Below, piece after piece: positions 29,767 to 38,336 of a stretch of 64,000 nucleotides of DNA. Numbering within the stretch: the stretch's first letter is position 1; every line of letters begins with the position of its first letter. Source of the stretch: Janthinobacterium rivuli (GTDB lineage Bacteria; Pseudomonadota; Gammaproteobacteria; Burkholderiales; Burkholderiaceae_D); the NCBI RefSeq assembly GCF_009208735.1, contig NZ_WFLJ01000026.1:1-64000 (forward strand), read 5' to 3'. The notes beneath the pieces are model-generated. The model was given only the letters and a program-made list of their open reading frames with translations, ran no database searches and had not been told where the DNA came from. The position numbers were made by a program, and so were the translations under genes.

Positions 29767-30477
29767 ATGATAGGCGAACATTCATCCAAGCAATACGACA
29801 ACGAACTCGAAGCGATCCGCTCGAAAGTGCTCCTGATGGGCGGCATCGTTGAAACCCAGTTCCTCGACGCGATGACGTGCTTTCGCATCGGCAATCCGGA
29901 ACGCGCCGACCGCGTGATGCGCGAAGACGACGTCGTCAACCAGCTGGAAGTGTCGCTGGACGACGCCTGCAGCCATCTGATCGTGCGCCGCCAGCCGGCC
30001 GCCAACGACTTGCGCACCATCATGGCCACCATCAAGGTGATTACCGACCTCGAGCGCGTAGGCGACGAGGCGACCAAGATCGCCCGCGTGGCGAAGAATC
30101 TGCACAAGCGCGGCAACGGCGTCGTCAACCATTATGAAATGGTGCGCGGCATTGCCAACACGGCCACCGACATGCTGCACGACGCCCTGGACGCGTTCGC
30201 GCGCAACGATGGCAAGCAGGCCTTACAATTAATTGCACAAGATGCCATCATCGACCATGAGTTTCGGTCTATCATGCGCAACTTGATAACCTTTATGATG
30301 GAAGACCCGCGCACGATTTCGGCGGCGCTCGATACCCTGTGGGTGGCCAAGGCCATCGAACGGATCGGCGACCATGCGAAAAACATCGCCGAATACGTGA
30401 TTTACGTGGTTGAAGGCAAGGACATCCGCCACACCAAGGTGGCCGCTCCCGCCATTTCCGAGGAGCTCCCTGAGTAA
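29767..30477 (+). CDS. phoU: PhoU, phosphate signalling regulator
   Basis: A cytoplasmic helical protein of 236 residues with two three-helix repeats, each carrying the metal-binding E/D-x-x-x-D pattern (ITDLERVGDEATKIA and AKAIERIGDHAKNIAEY). It links Pst transport to PhoR and holds the Pho regulon off when phosphate is plentiful. GGAGAGACGGC precedes the ATG. It ends five bases before phoB, which suggests that pst and phoBR are on one transcript. Confidence 0.96.
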   Translation: MIGEHSSKQYDNELEAIRSKVLLMGGIVETQFLDAMTCFRIGNPERADRVMREDDVVNQLEVSLDDACSHLIVRRQPAANDLRTIMATIKVITDLERVGDEATKIARVAKNLHKRGNGVVNHYEMVRGIANTATDMLHDALDAFARNDGKQALQLIAQDAIIDHEFRSIMRNLITFMMEDPRTISAALDTLWVAKAIERIGDHAKNIAEYVIYVVEGKDIRHTKVAAPAISEELPE

Positions 30478-30482
30478 GCTTT

Positions 30483-31172
30483 ATGGCATCTGATAAAACC
30501 ACGGTATTGATTGTTGAAGATGAGCCGGCCATCGTTGAACTGGTGACCTATTCGCTGCGCGAATCCGGCTGGAATTGCTGTTCCGTACAAAACGTCGCCG
30601 ATGCCTGGGAATTCATCCAGCACCGCACGCCGCATCTGATTCTGCTGGACTGGATGCTGCCGGACCAGACGGGCTTGCGCCTGCTGTCGCGCATCCGTGC
30701 CGACCGCAATTTCGCGGCCATCCCCGTCATCATGCTCACCGCCAAGAGCATGGAAGAAGACAAGCTGGCCGGCTTGAACAGCGGGGCCGACGATTACGTC
30801 ACCAAGCCGTTCTCGCCGCGCGAGTTGCTGGCCCGCGCCAAGGCCTTGCTGCGACGCAAGAGCCCGGAACACGCGCAGGCGCCCATGCGCGCCGGCAACG
30901 TGGCCCTGGACCCCGTCAGCTGCACCGTGATGATGGACGAGCAGAAGATCGATATCGGCCATGCCGAATACAAGCTGCTGAAATTCCTGCTGGCCCATCC
31001 GGAGCGCGTGTTTTCGCGCAGCCAGCTGCTCGACAAGGTGTGGGGCGACCATGTGGTGATCGAGGAACGCACGGTCGATGTCCACGTATTGCGCTTGCGC
31101 AAAGCCTTGAAAGAGGCGGAAAGCCTGATCAAGACGGTGCGCAGCGTTGGCTACATGTTGTCTGAAAAATAA
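30483..31172 (+). CDS. phoB: PhoB, phosphate response regulator
   Basis: An OmpR-type activator of 229 residues. The receiver has acidic residues E12-D13, phosphoacceptor D56 (LILLDWMLPDQTG) and K in VTKPFSPREL. The winged helix contains EYKLLKFLLAHPERVFSRSQLLDKVWG and RTVDVHVLRLRKAL. When phosphorylated by PhoR it binds Pho boxes such as those at 25575 and 25686. It is five bases after phoU and eleven before phoR. Confidence 0.96.
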   Translation: MASDKTTVLIVEDEPAIVELVTYSLRESGWNCCSVQNVADAWEFIQHRTPHLILLDWMLPDQTGLRLLSRIRADRNFAAIPVIMLTAKSMEEDKLAGLNSGADDYVTKPFSPRELLARAKALLRRKSPEHAQAPMRAGNVALDPVSCTVMMDEQKIDIGHAEYKLLKFLLAHPERVFSRSQLLDKVWGDHVVIEERTVDVHVLRLRKALKEAESLIKTVRSVGYMLSEK

Positions 31173-31183
31173 AGCTGGCCTCT

Positions 31184-32500
31184 ATGAATCCGAAATTGCT
31201 GTTCTGGGTACCGGCCGCCTTGCGCATGGTGCTGGCGCTGCTGGGCGTGGCCGTCGTCTGGTACCTGTTTGGCGCCACGTATGCGCTGGGCATCGCCTTC
31301 GTGCTGATGGCCATGATGGTGTTCGTGCAGCTGTCGTATCTGTTTCAGCTGAGTAACTGGCTGGACAATCCGCAAAGCGCCAAGCTGCCCGACGGCTGGG
31401 GCGCCTGGACCAGCATCTTCGCGCGTCTGTACCGCATGCGCCGCGACGACGAGAAAAACCAGGCCGAGCTGACGGAATGGCTGGCGCGTTTCCGCCAGGC
31501 CATGCACCTGCTGCCCGACGGCGTCGTCATCATGGACGACGTGCTGTTCCTCGAATGGTGCAACCCGGCCGCCGAGAAACACCTGGGCCTCACGCACGAG
31601 CGCGACAAGGGCATGCGCGTGACCAACCTGATCCGCAGCCCCGAGTTCATGGATTACATCATCCTGGGCCGCTACGACCAGCCGCTGACGATCACCTTCC
31701 GCAACCGCAAGCTGATCGTGCAAATCATTCCGTTCGAGAACCGCCGCCAGATCCTCGTCACGCACGACGTGACGGAAACGGAGCGCATCGAAATGATGCG
31801 CCGCGACTTCATCGCCAACGCCTCGCACGAACTGCGCACGCCGCTGACGGTCATCGTCGGCTTCCTGGAAATCGCATCTGCCGAGCTGGACCTGGACGCC
31901 GCCACGCGCGCCGCCCACCTCAAGCTGATGACGGAGCAGGGGCACCGCATGCAGCATCTGATCGAGGACATGCTGACCCTGTCGCGCCTGGAATCGGTCG
32001 ACTACCCGCTGCGCCCCGAACCGGTGGATATCAAGAAACTGATGCAGCAAGTCTTGCGCGACGCCAAGGGCTTATCGGCCGGCAAGCATGAAGTGACCAT
32101 GGAATGCAACGGTCCCGACGTGCTGGGCAGCTACGACGAGCTGTATAGCGCCTTCGGCAACCTGGCTTCGAACGCCGTGCGCTACACGCCGGCCGGCGGT
32201 ACCATCACCCTGCGCTGGCAGGACGGCCCGGCCGGACCGCAATTCATCGCGCAAGACACGGGCATCGGCATCAGCCAGGAGCATATCTCGCGCCTGACCG
32301 AACGTTTCTACCGCGTCGACAAGAGCCGCTCGCGCGAAACCCAGGGCACGGGCCTGGGCCTGGCCATCGTCAAGCACGTGCTGCTGCGCCATGGCGGGAC
32401 GTTGGCCATCCAGTCCGTGGCCGACAAGGGCAGCAGCTTCATCGTCAGCATGCCCAAATCCGTCGTCACGCCGCTGCAGGGCGAGTTGCTGGTCAAGTAG
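31184..32500 (+). CDS. phoR: PhoR, phosphate sensor kinase
   Basis: A membrane histidine kinase of 438 residues. Two closely spaced N-terminal hydrophobic segments (about 8-60) with almost no periplasmic loop, a PAS domain (about 95-195), a HisKA domain with ANASHELRTPLTVIVGFLE and a HATPase domain ending GTGLGLAIVKHVL. This is the normal PhoR layout. It receives its signal through PstSCAB-PhoU and phosphorylates PhoB. It is the last gene of the pst-pho block and is followed by a possible terminator. Confidence 0.96.
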   Translation: MNPKLLFWVPAALRMVLALLGVAVVWYLFGATYALGIAFVLMAMMVFVQLSYLFQLSNWLDNPQSAKLPDGWGAWTSIFARLYRMRRDDEKNQAELTEWLARFRQAMHLLPDGVVIMDDVLFLEWCNPAAEKHLGLTHERDKGMRVTNLIRSPEFMDYIILGRYDQPLTITFRNRKLIVQIIPFENRRQILVTHDVTETERIEMMRRDFIANASHELRTPLTVIVGFLEIASAELDLDAATRAAHLKLMTEQGHRMQHLIEDMLTLSRLESVDYPLRPEPVDIKKLMQQVLRDAKGLSAGKHEVTMECNGPDVLGSYDELYSAFGNLASNAVRYTPAGGTITLRWQDGPAGPQFIAQDTGIGISQEHISRLTERFYRVDKSRSRETQGTGLGLAIVKHVLLRHGGTLAIQSVADKGSSFIVSMPKSVVTPLQGELLVK

Positions 32501-32507
32501 GACGGGG

Positions 32508-32526
32508 CAGGGGGCCTTGCCCCTGT
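32508..32526 (+). terminator. Possible terminator after phoR
   Basis: CAGGGGG and CCCCCTG form a 7-base stem with a five-base loop, followed by a short TTT. It begins eight bases after the phoR stop. It is a weak intrinsic terminator at best. Confidence 0.4.
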
Positions 32527-32574
32527 TTCCCGTGCGACTGGTGCAAGCTAGGCATAAGTCGTTACAATCTGGCC

Positions 32575-33771
32575 ATGACTTTAATCAACACCTCTTTTCG
32601 CCACGCCGGCGCGCAGCAACTGGCCCAGTCGCTGCAGGCTGCGCGCCAGGATACGCTTTCCCTGTTCGACTGCTACGTCACCGCCGGCCTGGACGTGGTG
32701 GCCGGCTTGCCCCGTCATCCGCGCCTCAATCCGCCCTTGTGGCAACTCGCGCACATTGCCTGGTTCGCCGAGTGGTTCATCCTGCGCGAAGCCGCTTCCA
32801 GCCATCCGGCCGACGCCATCTATAACTCCCTGCTGACGCGTGGCGACGACTTGTTCGACGCCAATATGGTGGAACATCGCGCGCGCTGGAAGCTGGAATT
32901 GCCCAGCCCGGGCGCCGTGAAGACGTATTGTCACGAAGTGCTCGACCGGGTGCTGGATAAACTGTCGCGCGAAGCCAATGTCGACGGCGCCCTGGCGCCA
33001 TACCGGCTGGCCCTGGCGCATGAAGATTTGTGTGGCGAAGAAATGCTGGCCGGCTTGCAATGGCTGGGTCTGGAAGCACCCGAGTCCCTGGCGGCCAGCC
33101 CGGCCTTGCCGCCAGGCGCGGGGCAGATCGCTTTTCCTGGCAGCACCATCGAACTGGGCTCGCCGCGCGGGGACGGTTTTGCCTTCGACAATGAATCGCC
33201 GCCCCATGCCTGTTACGTGGCGCCGTTTTCCATCGATGCCTGCGCCGTCTCCAATGCCCAGTATGCCGATTTTGTCGCCGACGGCGGCTACCAGAACCGC
33301 CAGTTCTGGAGTGCGGCCGGCAGCGCCTGGCTGATGCGGCAGGAGCGCTCGTCGCCCCTGTACTGGCTGCGCGAAGCGACGCAGTGGCGCACCATGCGTT
33401 TCGGCCAGCGCACGACCTTGCCGCCGAATGAAGCCGTGCGCCACATCAATCTGTATGAGGCGCAGGCGTACTGCGCCTGGGCGGGGCGTCGCCTGGCGAC
33501 CGAGGCGGAATGGGAGTATGCTGCGCTGTCCGGCCACCCGCGCTTTCACTGGGGGCAGGTGTGGGAGTGGACGGCGACGCCGTTCGAGCCGTATCCGGGT
33601 TTCGCGGTGGACGCCTGGCGCGAGTACTCGGCGCCGTATTTCATGCAGCACCAGGTGCTGCGCGGCGCCGCCTTCGCCACGCCGCCGCGCCTGCATTCGG
33701 CGCGCATGCGCGCCTTCCACGCGCCCGAGCGCGGCGACATCTTTGCCGGCCTGCGCACTTGCGCCTGGTAG
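32575..33771 (+). CDS. EgtB/SenA-like sulfoxide/selenoxide synthase family protein
   Basis: A 398-residue protein with an N-terminal DinB-like four-helix domain and a C-terminal FGE-sulfatase domain. This layout is that of EgtB (ergothioneine) and SenA (selenoneine), non-heme iron enzymes joining a thiol or selenosugar to hercynine. H60 (LWQLAHIAWFAEW) matches the first iron ligand and H149 (ALAHEDLC) the second. The position of the third ligand, four residues after H149, is Cys153 rather than His. The C-terminus (WEWTATPFEPYPGF, LRGAAFATP, DIFAGLRTCAW) is typical. No egtD, senB or selD homologue is adjacent, so the product is unknown. Confidence 0.75.
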   Translation: MTLINTSFRHAGAQQLAQSLQAARQDTLSLFDCYVTAGLDVVAGLPRHPRLNPPLWQLAHIAWFAEWFILREAASSHPADAIYNSLLTRGDDLFDANMVEHRARWKLELPSPGAVKTYCHEVLDRVLDKLSREANVDGALAPYRLALAHEDLCGEEMLAGLQWLGLEAPESLAASPALPPGAGQIAFPGSTIELGSPRGDGFAFDNESPPHACYVAPFSIDACAVSNAQYADFVADGGYQNRQFWSAAGSAWLMRQERSSPLYWLREATQWRTMRFGQRTTLPPNEAVRHINLYEAQAYCAWAGRRLATEAEWEYAALSGHPRFHWGQVWEWTATPFEPYPGFAVDAWREYSAPYFMQHQVLRGAAFATPPRLHSARMRAFHAPERGDIFAGLRTCAW

Positions 33772-33804
33772 CGCGCCGAGAACAGACATCATGTCAGGAT
33801 ACCC

Positions 33805-35751
33805 TTGAGTACAGATAACGCCCCGCAGTTCATTCCCAAACGCATCACGCCCACGCCGGAACAAGTCGCCATCCAGACGGCGCAAAAGAAAGTGGTGCTG
33901 ATCGACGCCAACGCCGGCGCGGCCAAGACGACGACCCTGGCCCTGCGCCTGGCCGAGGCGCTGCACCGTGGCCGCGCGCCCGAGCGCATGCTGGCCCTGG
34001 TCTTCACCGAGGCGGCGCGCGTGGCCCTGCGCCAGCGCCTGCTGGAAGTGGGCGTGCCGCTCGGCGTCGTCAAGCGCCTGACCGTCGACACCTTCGACGC
34101 CTTTGCCGCCAAGGTGCTGCTGCAGCTGGAAAACATGCAGGTGGCGTTCATGCGCAGCGATGAAGAGCTGCGTCCCGTGGCCTGGGAAGCACTGGAAGTC
34201 GTGTCGGGAAAGTATGCCCACCGCTACCCGCTGGAAATCAACACGACCAACGGGGCCATCGCCGAATTCTTGAAATTGCAATTGCGTACCAAGGCGCGCC
34301 TGGATTTCCAGAATCCTGACTTCGAGAGCAATTCGCTGGACGACAACCTGGAGCTGCTGGGCATGTCGCGCACGCATTATCTGTGGCTGCGCGAATACGA
34401 AGGCTTGCGCGGCGCCGACACGGGCGATATCCAGTTCCGCGCGCCGTTCGACGCCACCTACGACCTGGTGCGCATGCTCGACGGCGACGAGCCGCTGCGC
34501 CAGCAATTGCCCGCCTTCCAGATCATCGTCGCCGATGAATTGCACGACTTGAACGAGGCGTCGTTCCGCCTGCTGACCATGCTGATACGCCGTGGCAACG
34601 CGTTTTTCTGTGGCGCGGGCGACAAGGACCAGGTCATCTATACATGGTCGGGCGCCGACCACCGCTTCCTGCGTCAGCGCTTCGAGCAGGAGTTCCCGGC
34701 CTTGCAGCGCCTGCCGCTGACGGCGTCCTACCGCTACGGCCCGCAACTGGCGCAGGCCGTGGGCGTGCTGAAAAACAAGGCCAGCGTGTCGGCCCTGTCG
34801 CGCGCCACCCATATCGACGTGCTCGAGTACGACCATGCGCAGCCGCAGGCGTGCAGCGCCCAGCTGATCGCGGCGCTCGAACACGCGCATGCGGGCACGA
34901 CGGCCATCTTGCTGCGCGACCGCGACCAGGCCATCCGCGTGGAAACGGCGCTGTTCCAGAGCGGCATCGCATATGGCCTGGTGGACATGAATAGCTATCT
35001 GTTGAGCCTGGAAGTGCTGATGCTGCGCGGCATGGTCGCCATCGCCCGCAAGGATTTGCACGCGATCAAGAGCGGTCCACGCCGCGGCGAGATCCTCGAA
35101 GCCCTGGTGGCCTTCGCGGAAATCCCGTTTACGCGCGGTGAACTCCAGCAAGCCAAGGCCGACGTGGCCAACTATCCCGACTTGCTGGAAGGCTTCCTGA
35201 CGAACCAGCTGGCCAAGTCGCACAACCAGGACAAGGCGGCGCTGACCCTGGCCGCCGTCGACTACCTGCGCGCGCTGCCCTCCGACGCCCTGGCGGGCGA
35301 CGCGCTGCAGCACATCTTTGGCCTGATGCAGCTGGAACAGACGGCGCGCCGCATCTATGTCGACCCGGCGCAAGCGCGGGTCGTCGCCCGTTCCCTGCAC
35401 GGCTTCATTGCCGTATGCCGCGAAGCGGGCGTGGCGCTGGGTGGCTTTGCCGGCTGGCTGGGCGAGATGGAAGACGCCGTGACGGTGTCGACCGGCAAGG
35501 CCAAACTGGTCATCGCCTGCATCGACCAGATCAAGGGCCTCGAATACAACCACGTGATTCTGCCCTACCTGGCCGTCGATGAATTCCCGCGCAGCAAGAC
35601 CGACCCGCTGGAAGAGGAAAACCGCTTCTATGTGGCCGCCACCCGCGCGCGCGACCGGCTGACCTTGTTGACGCCGGAAGACCCCGCCTACCGGAGCCGC
35701 TACATCGCCGCCCTGCAACTGAAAAACAGGACTCTTGCGCCCAAGTCATAA
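33805..35751 (+). CDS. UvrD/Rep-like superfamily 1 helicase
   Basis: A DNA helicase-like ATPase of 648 residues. I accept a TTG start at 33805, with AGGA five bases upstream; no ATG is in frame nearby. Motifs are visible: Q motif (TPEQVAIQTA), a Walker A variant ANAGAAKT (35-42, K41 kept, but Ala replacing the usual Gly before it), Ia (VFTEAARVALRQR), Walker B (IIVADELHDLN), III (GAGDKDQVIYTWSGAD), IV (LTASYRYGPQLA) and VI (EENRFYVAATRARDRL). No nuclease domain is fused. It probably acts in repair or replication restart; the partner is unknown. Confidence 0.85.
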   Translation: MSTDNAPQFIPKRITPTPEQVAIQTAQKKVVLIDANAGAAKTTTLALRLAEALHRGRAPERMLALVFTEAARVALRQRLLEVGVPLGVVKRLTVDTFDAFAAKVLLQLENMQVAFMRSDEELRPVAWEALEVVSGKYAHRYPLEINTTNGAIAEFLKLQLRTKARLDFQNPDFESNSLDDNLELLGMSRTHYLWLREYEGLRGADTGDIQFRAPFDATYDLVRMLDGDEPLRQQLPAFQIIVADELHDLNEASFRLLTMLIRRGNAFFCGAGDKDQVIYTWSGADHRFLRQRFEQEFPALQRLPLTASYRYGPQLAQAVGVLKNKASVSALSRATHIDVLEYDHAQPQACSAQLIAALEHAHAGTTAILLRDRDQAIRVETALFQSGIAYGLVDMNSYLLSLEVLMLRGMVAIARKDLHAIKSGPRRGEILEALVAFAEIPFTRGELQQAKADVANYPDLLEGFLTNQLAKSHNQDKAALTLAAVDYLRALPSDALAGDALQHIFGLMQLEQTARRIYVDPAQARVVARSLHGFIAVCREAGVALGGFAGWLGEMEDAVTVSTGKAKLVIACIDQIKGLEYNHVILPYLAVDEFPRSKTDPLEEENRFYVAATRARDRLTLLTPEDPAYRSRYIAALQLKNRTLAPKS

Positions 35752-35845
35752 ATCCTTTGCCGCGTGAGCGCTTTTTGCGAAAGACGAAAGCGGGCATACT
35801 GGGCTGGTGTGATTGACAGCAATCTAACCAGACAAGGAGCAAGAT

Positions 35846-36760
35846 ATGAAGGTGTTTTTGACGGGTGCGGCAGGTTTCATCGGCAGTTCCATCGCGGCGG
35901 ACCTCGTGCGCGCCGGCCATCAGGTGACGGGCCTCGTGCGCAAACCGGAGCAGGTGGCCGAGCTGGCCAAGATCGGTGTGTTGGGCGTGCAGGGCGAGTT
36001 GAACGACCGCGAGCTGATCATGGCGCAGGCGAAGGCGGCCGATGCCGTCATCAATGCGGCCAGCAGCGACCACCGGGGCGCCGTCGAAGCCATCCTGGAA
36101 GCGCTGGCTGGCAGCAACAAACCTTTCCTCCACACGAGCGGCTCGTCCATCGTGGGCGACGCCTCGGGCGGCGAGGGGACGCAGCAGATTTATCACGAAG
36201 ACCAGCTGCCGGCGCCCACGGCCGACAAGGCCGCGCGGGTCGCCATCGATGACCTGGTCCTGGCCGGTGCGCGGCACGGTGTGCGCGCCAGCGTGTTGTG
36301 CAATACCCTGATCTACGGCCATGGCGCCTTGCCGCGCGACAGCGTGCAGTTGCCCCGCCTGTTGAAACAGGCGCGCAAGAGCGGCATCGTGCGCCACGTG
36401 GGGCCGGGCCGCAACATCTGGTCCAATGTGCATATAGACGACGTCGTCAGCCTGTATTTGCTGGCGCTGGAAAAATCGCCGGCCGGCACGTTTTATTTCG
36501 TCGAAGCGGGCGAAGCGGCGTTCCGCGACATGACTGCCGCCATCGCCACGGCACTGGACCTGGGTCCCGCGCAGGACTGGCCGCTGCCCGAGGCGATAGC
36601 CGAATGGGGCTACGAGATGGCGTCCTACGGCCTCGGTTCCAACAGCCGCGTGCGCGGCGCGCGGGCGCGCAAGCTGCTGGGCTGGCAGCCGCGGGGGCCG
36701 TCCGTGCTCGAATGGATCCAGCACGACATGCTCAAGCCGCCGCACGCCGCCACCGTTTGA
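35846..36760 (+). CDS. NAD(P)-dependent epimerase/dehydratase-like protein (extended SDR)
   Basis: A 304-residue Rossmann-fold protein. The nucleotide motif GAAGFIG (residues 7-13) opens the protein (MKVFLTGAAGFIGSSIAADL), and VINAASSDHRG and FLHTSGSSIVGD follow, as in epimerases and atypical SDRs. The usual Tyr-x3-Lys active site is not clear, so catalysis is uncertain; it may belong to the atypical NAD-binding group. AAGGAGC precedes the ATG. It is monocistronic and its substrate is unknown. Confidence 0.8.
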   Translation: MKVFLTGAAGFIGSSIAADLVRAGHQVTGLVRKPEQVAELAKIGVLGVQGELNDRELIMAQAKAADAVINAASSDHRGAVEAILEALAGSNKPFLHTSGSSIVGDASGGEGTQQIYHEDQLPAPTADKAARVAIDDLVLAGARHGVRASVLCNTLIYGHGALPRDSVQLPRLLKQARKSGIVRHVGPGRNIWSNVHIDDVVSLYLLALEKSPAGTFYFVEAGEAAFRDMTAAIATALDLGPAQDWPLPEAIAEWGYEMASYGLGSNSRVRGARARKLLGWQPRGPSVLEWIQHDMLKPPHAATV

Positions 36761-36839
36761 TGCAGCTCAGCAAAACCTCATCAGTGTGCGCTAGCGAACG
36801 GTGCTATGTGGCGATCGGGAGTATGATGGCTTCGCTTGG

Positions 36840-37023
36840 TTGAGACGCACTGCCGTGAGGTTGGCGGCATGTTCGATCTTCCAGCAGGTCAGCCGGTCGC
36901 CTCAAGGATCGGCACCAGATTCTTGCCGCCAGCGCGTTCGCGCCTTGCGGCTGAGCACTGCAACTCCAGGTCGCGGTGTGTACTGCGAACCCCTTCAAGG
37001 CCGGCCTAGCCGGTCTTTTTTTT
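36840..37023 (+). ncRNA. Candidate structured non-coding RNA
   Basis: A stem-rich stretch ending in an intrinsic terminator. GCCG (36852-36855), AGG (36858-36860) and GGCGGCA (36863-36869) pair in order with TGCCGCC (36924-36930), CCT (36943-36945) and CGGC (36948-36951). A GCGC-GTTC-GCGC arm (36932-36943) projects from the junction, and CGATCTT/AAGGATCG closes an inner arm. A TATGAT at 36822-36827 could be a -10, but no -35 is convincing. The length (about 180) resembles 6S RNA, but I could not match 6S signatures. The 5' end is a guess. Confidence 0.4.
36997..37023 (+). terminator. Strong intrinsic terminator
   Basis: AAGGCCGGC and GCCGGTCTT form a 9-base stem (one G-T pair) with a CTA loop, followed directly by a T run of eight. 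It is too far from the upstream stop (237 bases) to be an ordinary gene end, which is why I suspect a separate short transcript. Confidence 0.75.
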
Positions 37024-37141
37024 GCCTGTCGTTTGCGCCGCCGCGCCATTCACCGCCGCCTGTCCGCCATTCGCCGAAGCGGTGTTTTCGCGCGCCCGAA
37101 ATCCGCGTATCTTTACGATCAACTAACTTCAAAGGGTGACC

Positions 37142-37525
37142 GTGAAACCTGAACCAGCTTATTGCCGCCGTACCCAGCTGCTGTGGGGCGTGCTGCTGAT
37201 CGCCATCGGCGCCGTCATCCTGCTGGACCGGCTCGATGTGATCTATCTCCGCGATTACTATGCACTATGGCATTATTGGCCGCTGATACTGGTGCTCTTC
37301 GGCCTGAACAAACTGCTCACGCCTGTGTCCGCCAAGCAGGTACTGAGCGGCTTGTGGCTGATCTTCTTCGCCGCCTGGTGGTATGTGTCGTATGAAGAAC
37401 TGTGGAACTTGAATTTCTACAATAGCTGGCCCGCCTTGCTGATCGCCTGGGGCGTGGGCCTCGTGCTGGAGCCGCTGTTGAACAAACATTTTATTGCCTA
37501 CCGGGAGTCCGAGCATGAAAAATAA
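37142..37525 (+). CDS. LiaI/LiaF-N-like membrane protein
   Basis: A small inner-membrane protein of 127 residues with about four hydrophobic segments (LLWGVLLIAIGAVILLD, YWPLILVLFGLNKLL, SGLWLIFFAAWWYV and SWPALLIAWGVGLVL). The repeated 'WPLILVLFGL' pattern is that of LiaI/LiaF transmembrane domains (DUF5668-like). I chose the GTG at 37142 because AAAGGG lies five bases before it; a GTG at 37136 overlaps that ribosome site. It overlaps the next gene by 11 bases and heads a four-gene operon with a sensor kinase and regulator. Confidence 0.75.
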   Translation: MKPEPAYCRRTQLLWGVLLIAIGAVILLDRLDVIYLRDYYALWHYWPLILVLFGLNKLLTPVSAKQVLSGLWLIFFAAWWYVSYEELWNLNFYNSWPALLIAWGVGLVLEPLLNKHFIAYRESEHEK

Positions 37526-38330
37526 ACCGCCGCTGCACTCGCCATCGCAGATCGTGCTGGGCGTCATCGTCATCGGCCTGGGCCTGCTGTTCCTGCTCGA
37601 TAACCTCGGTTTCATCGATGTGCGCTACACCTTCCGTTTCTGGCCCACGGTGCTGATCGTGTTTGGCCTGCTGAAACTGTCGCAAAGCCGCAGCGCCAAC
37701 GGTTATTTGTTGGGCGGCATGCTGGTGCTGCTGGGCGTGGCCTGGACTCTCAAGCACATGGGCATTTTCTACATGAACTGGGGCTTGTTGTGGCCGCTGC
37801 TGATCATCGGCCTGGGCGTGGCCGTGGTGTCGAAGTCCCTGCCCGGGGCGCAGCAGCGCCAGCGCCGCCGGCGCTTTGCCGCGCAGCAAGATGGAAGCGC
37901 TGCGCCTGACGCATTCGGCCAGGCCAGGAATGGCGCCGTGTCGCTGGCCAAGGATACCGCCGATGCCACTGCGGCGCCCGGCGCCGGCGCCCAGGCGGAC
38001 GATGACAGCGTCATCGAAGTGACGGCCATCCTCGGCGGCTATGTGCGGCGCGTGTCGTCGCAGCGCTTCAGGGGCGGCGACATCAACGTCATCATGGCCG
38101 GCTGCGAAATCGACTTGCGCCAGGCCTCGATCGAAGGCGAAGCCGTGCTCAACGTATTTGCCCTGTGCGGCGGCGTCACCATCAAGATTCCGCCCGACTG
38201 GAGCGTCGTGCTGCAGGGTACGCCCATCCTTGGCGGCTTCGAGGAAAAGACCATCGTGCCGCCGAACCAGGCCAAGCGCCTGTATGTGACGGGCTACGCC
38301 ATCATGGGCGGCCTGGAAATCCGCAACTAG
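37515..38330 (+). CDS. LiaF-like membrane protein
   Basis: A 271-residue protein with the same type of N-terminal four-span domain as its neighbour (GVIVIGLGLLFLLDNLGF, FWPTVLIVFGLLKL, GLLWPLLIIGLGVAVV), a charged linker (about 112-165) and a C-terminal soluble LiaF-like domain (EVTAILGGYVRRV to GGLEIRN). Repeated AILGG/INVIMAGCEIDLR strands suggest a beta-helix, as in LiaF. In Firmicutes LiaF restrains the cell-envelope-stress kinase LiaS; a similar restraining role here on the downstream kinase is inference. GGGAG precedes the ATG. Confidence 0.8.
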   Translation: MKNKPPLHSPSQIVLGVIVIGLGLLFLLDNLGFIDVRYTFRFWPTVLIVFGLLKLSQSRSANGYLLGGMLVLLGVAWTLKHMGIFYMNWGLLWPLLIIGLGVAVVSKSLPGAQQRQRRRRFAAQQDGSAAPDAFGQARNGAVSLAKDTADATAAPGAGAQADDDSVIEVTAILGGYVRRVSSQRFRGGDINVIMAGCEIDLRQASIEGEAVLNVFALCGGVTIKIPPDWSVVLQGTPILGGFEEKTIVPPNQAKRLYVTGYAIMGGLEIRN

Positions 38331-38336
38331 GCGCGC

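Larger units (their letters stand above)
36761..37141. other. 380-base gene-free gap with a structured block
   Basis: No credible ORF. It contains the candidate structured RNA at about 36840-37023 ending in a strong terminator, then about 118 bases leading to the LiaI-like gene, which must hold that operon's promoter; I could not pick one with confidence. Confidence 0.6.

Noticed and set aside
32575-33771. Firm call of selenoneine synthase SenA
   Set aside because: No senB or selD homologue is adjacent, and a metal-ligand position differs, so only the EgtB/SenA family level is supported.
36840-37023. 6S RNA (ssrS)
   Set aside because: Length and intergenic position fit, but I could not align the conserved 6S closing stem or central bubble, so I left it as an unnamed candidate.
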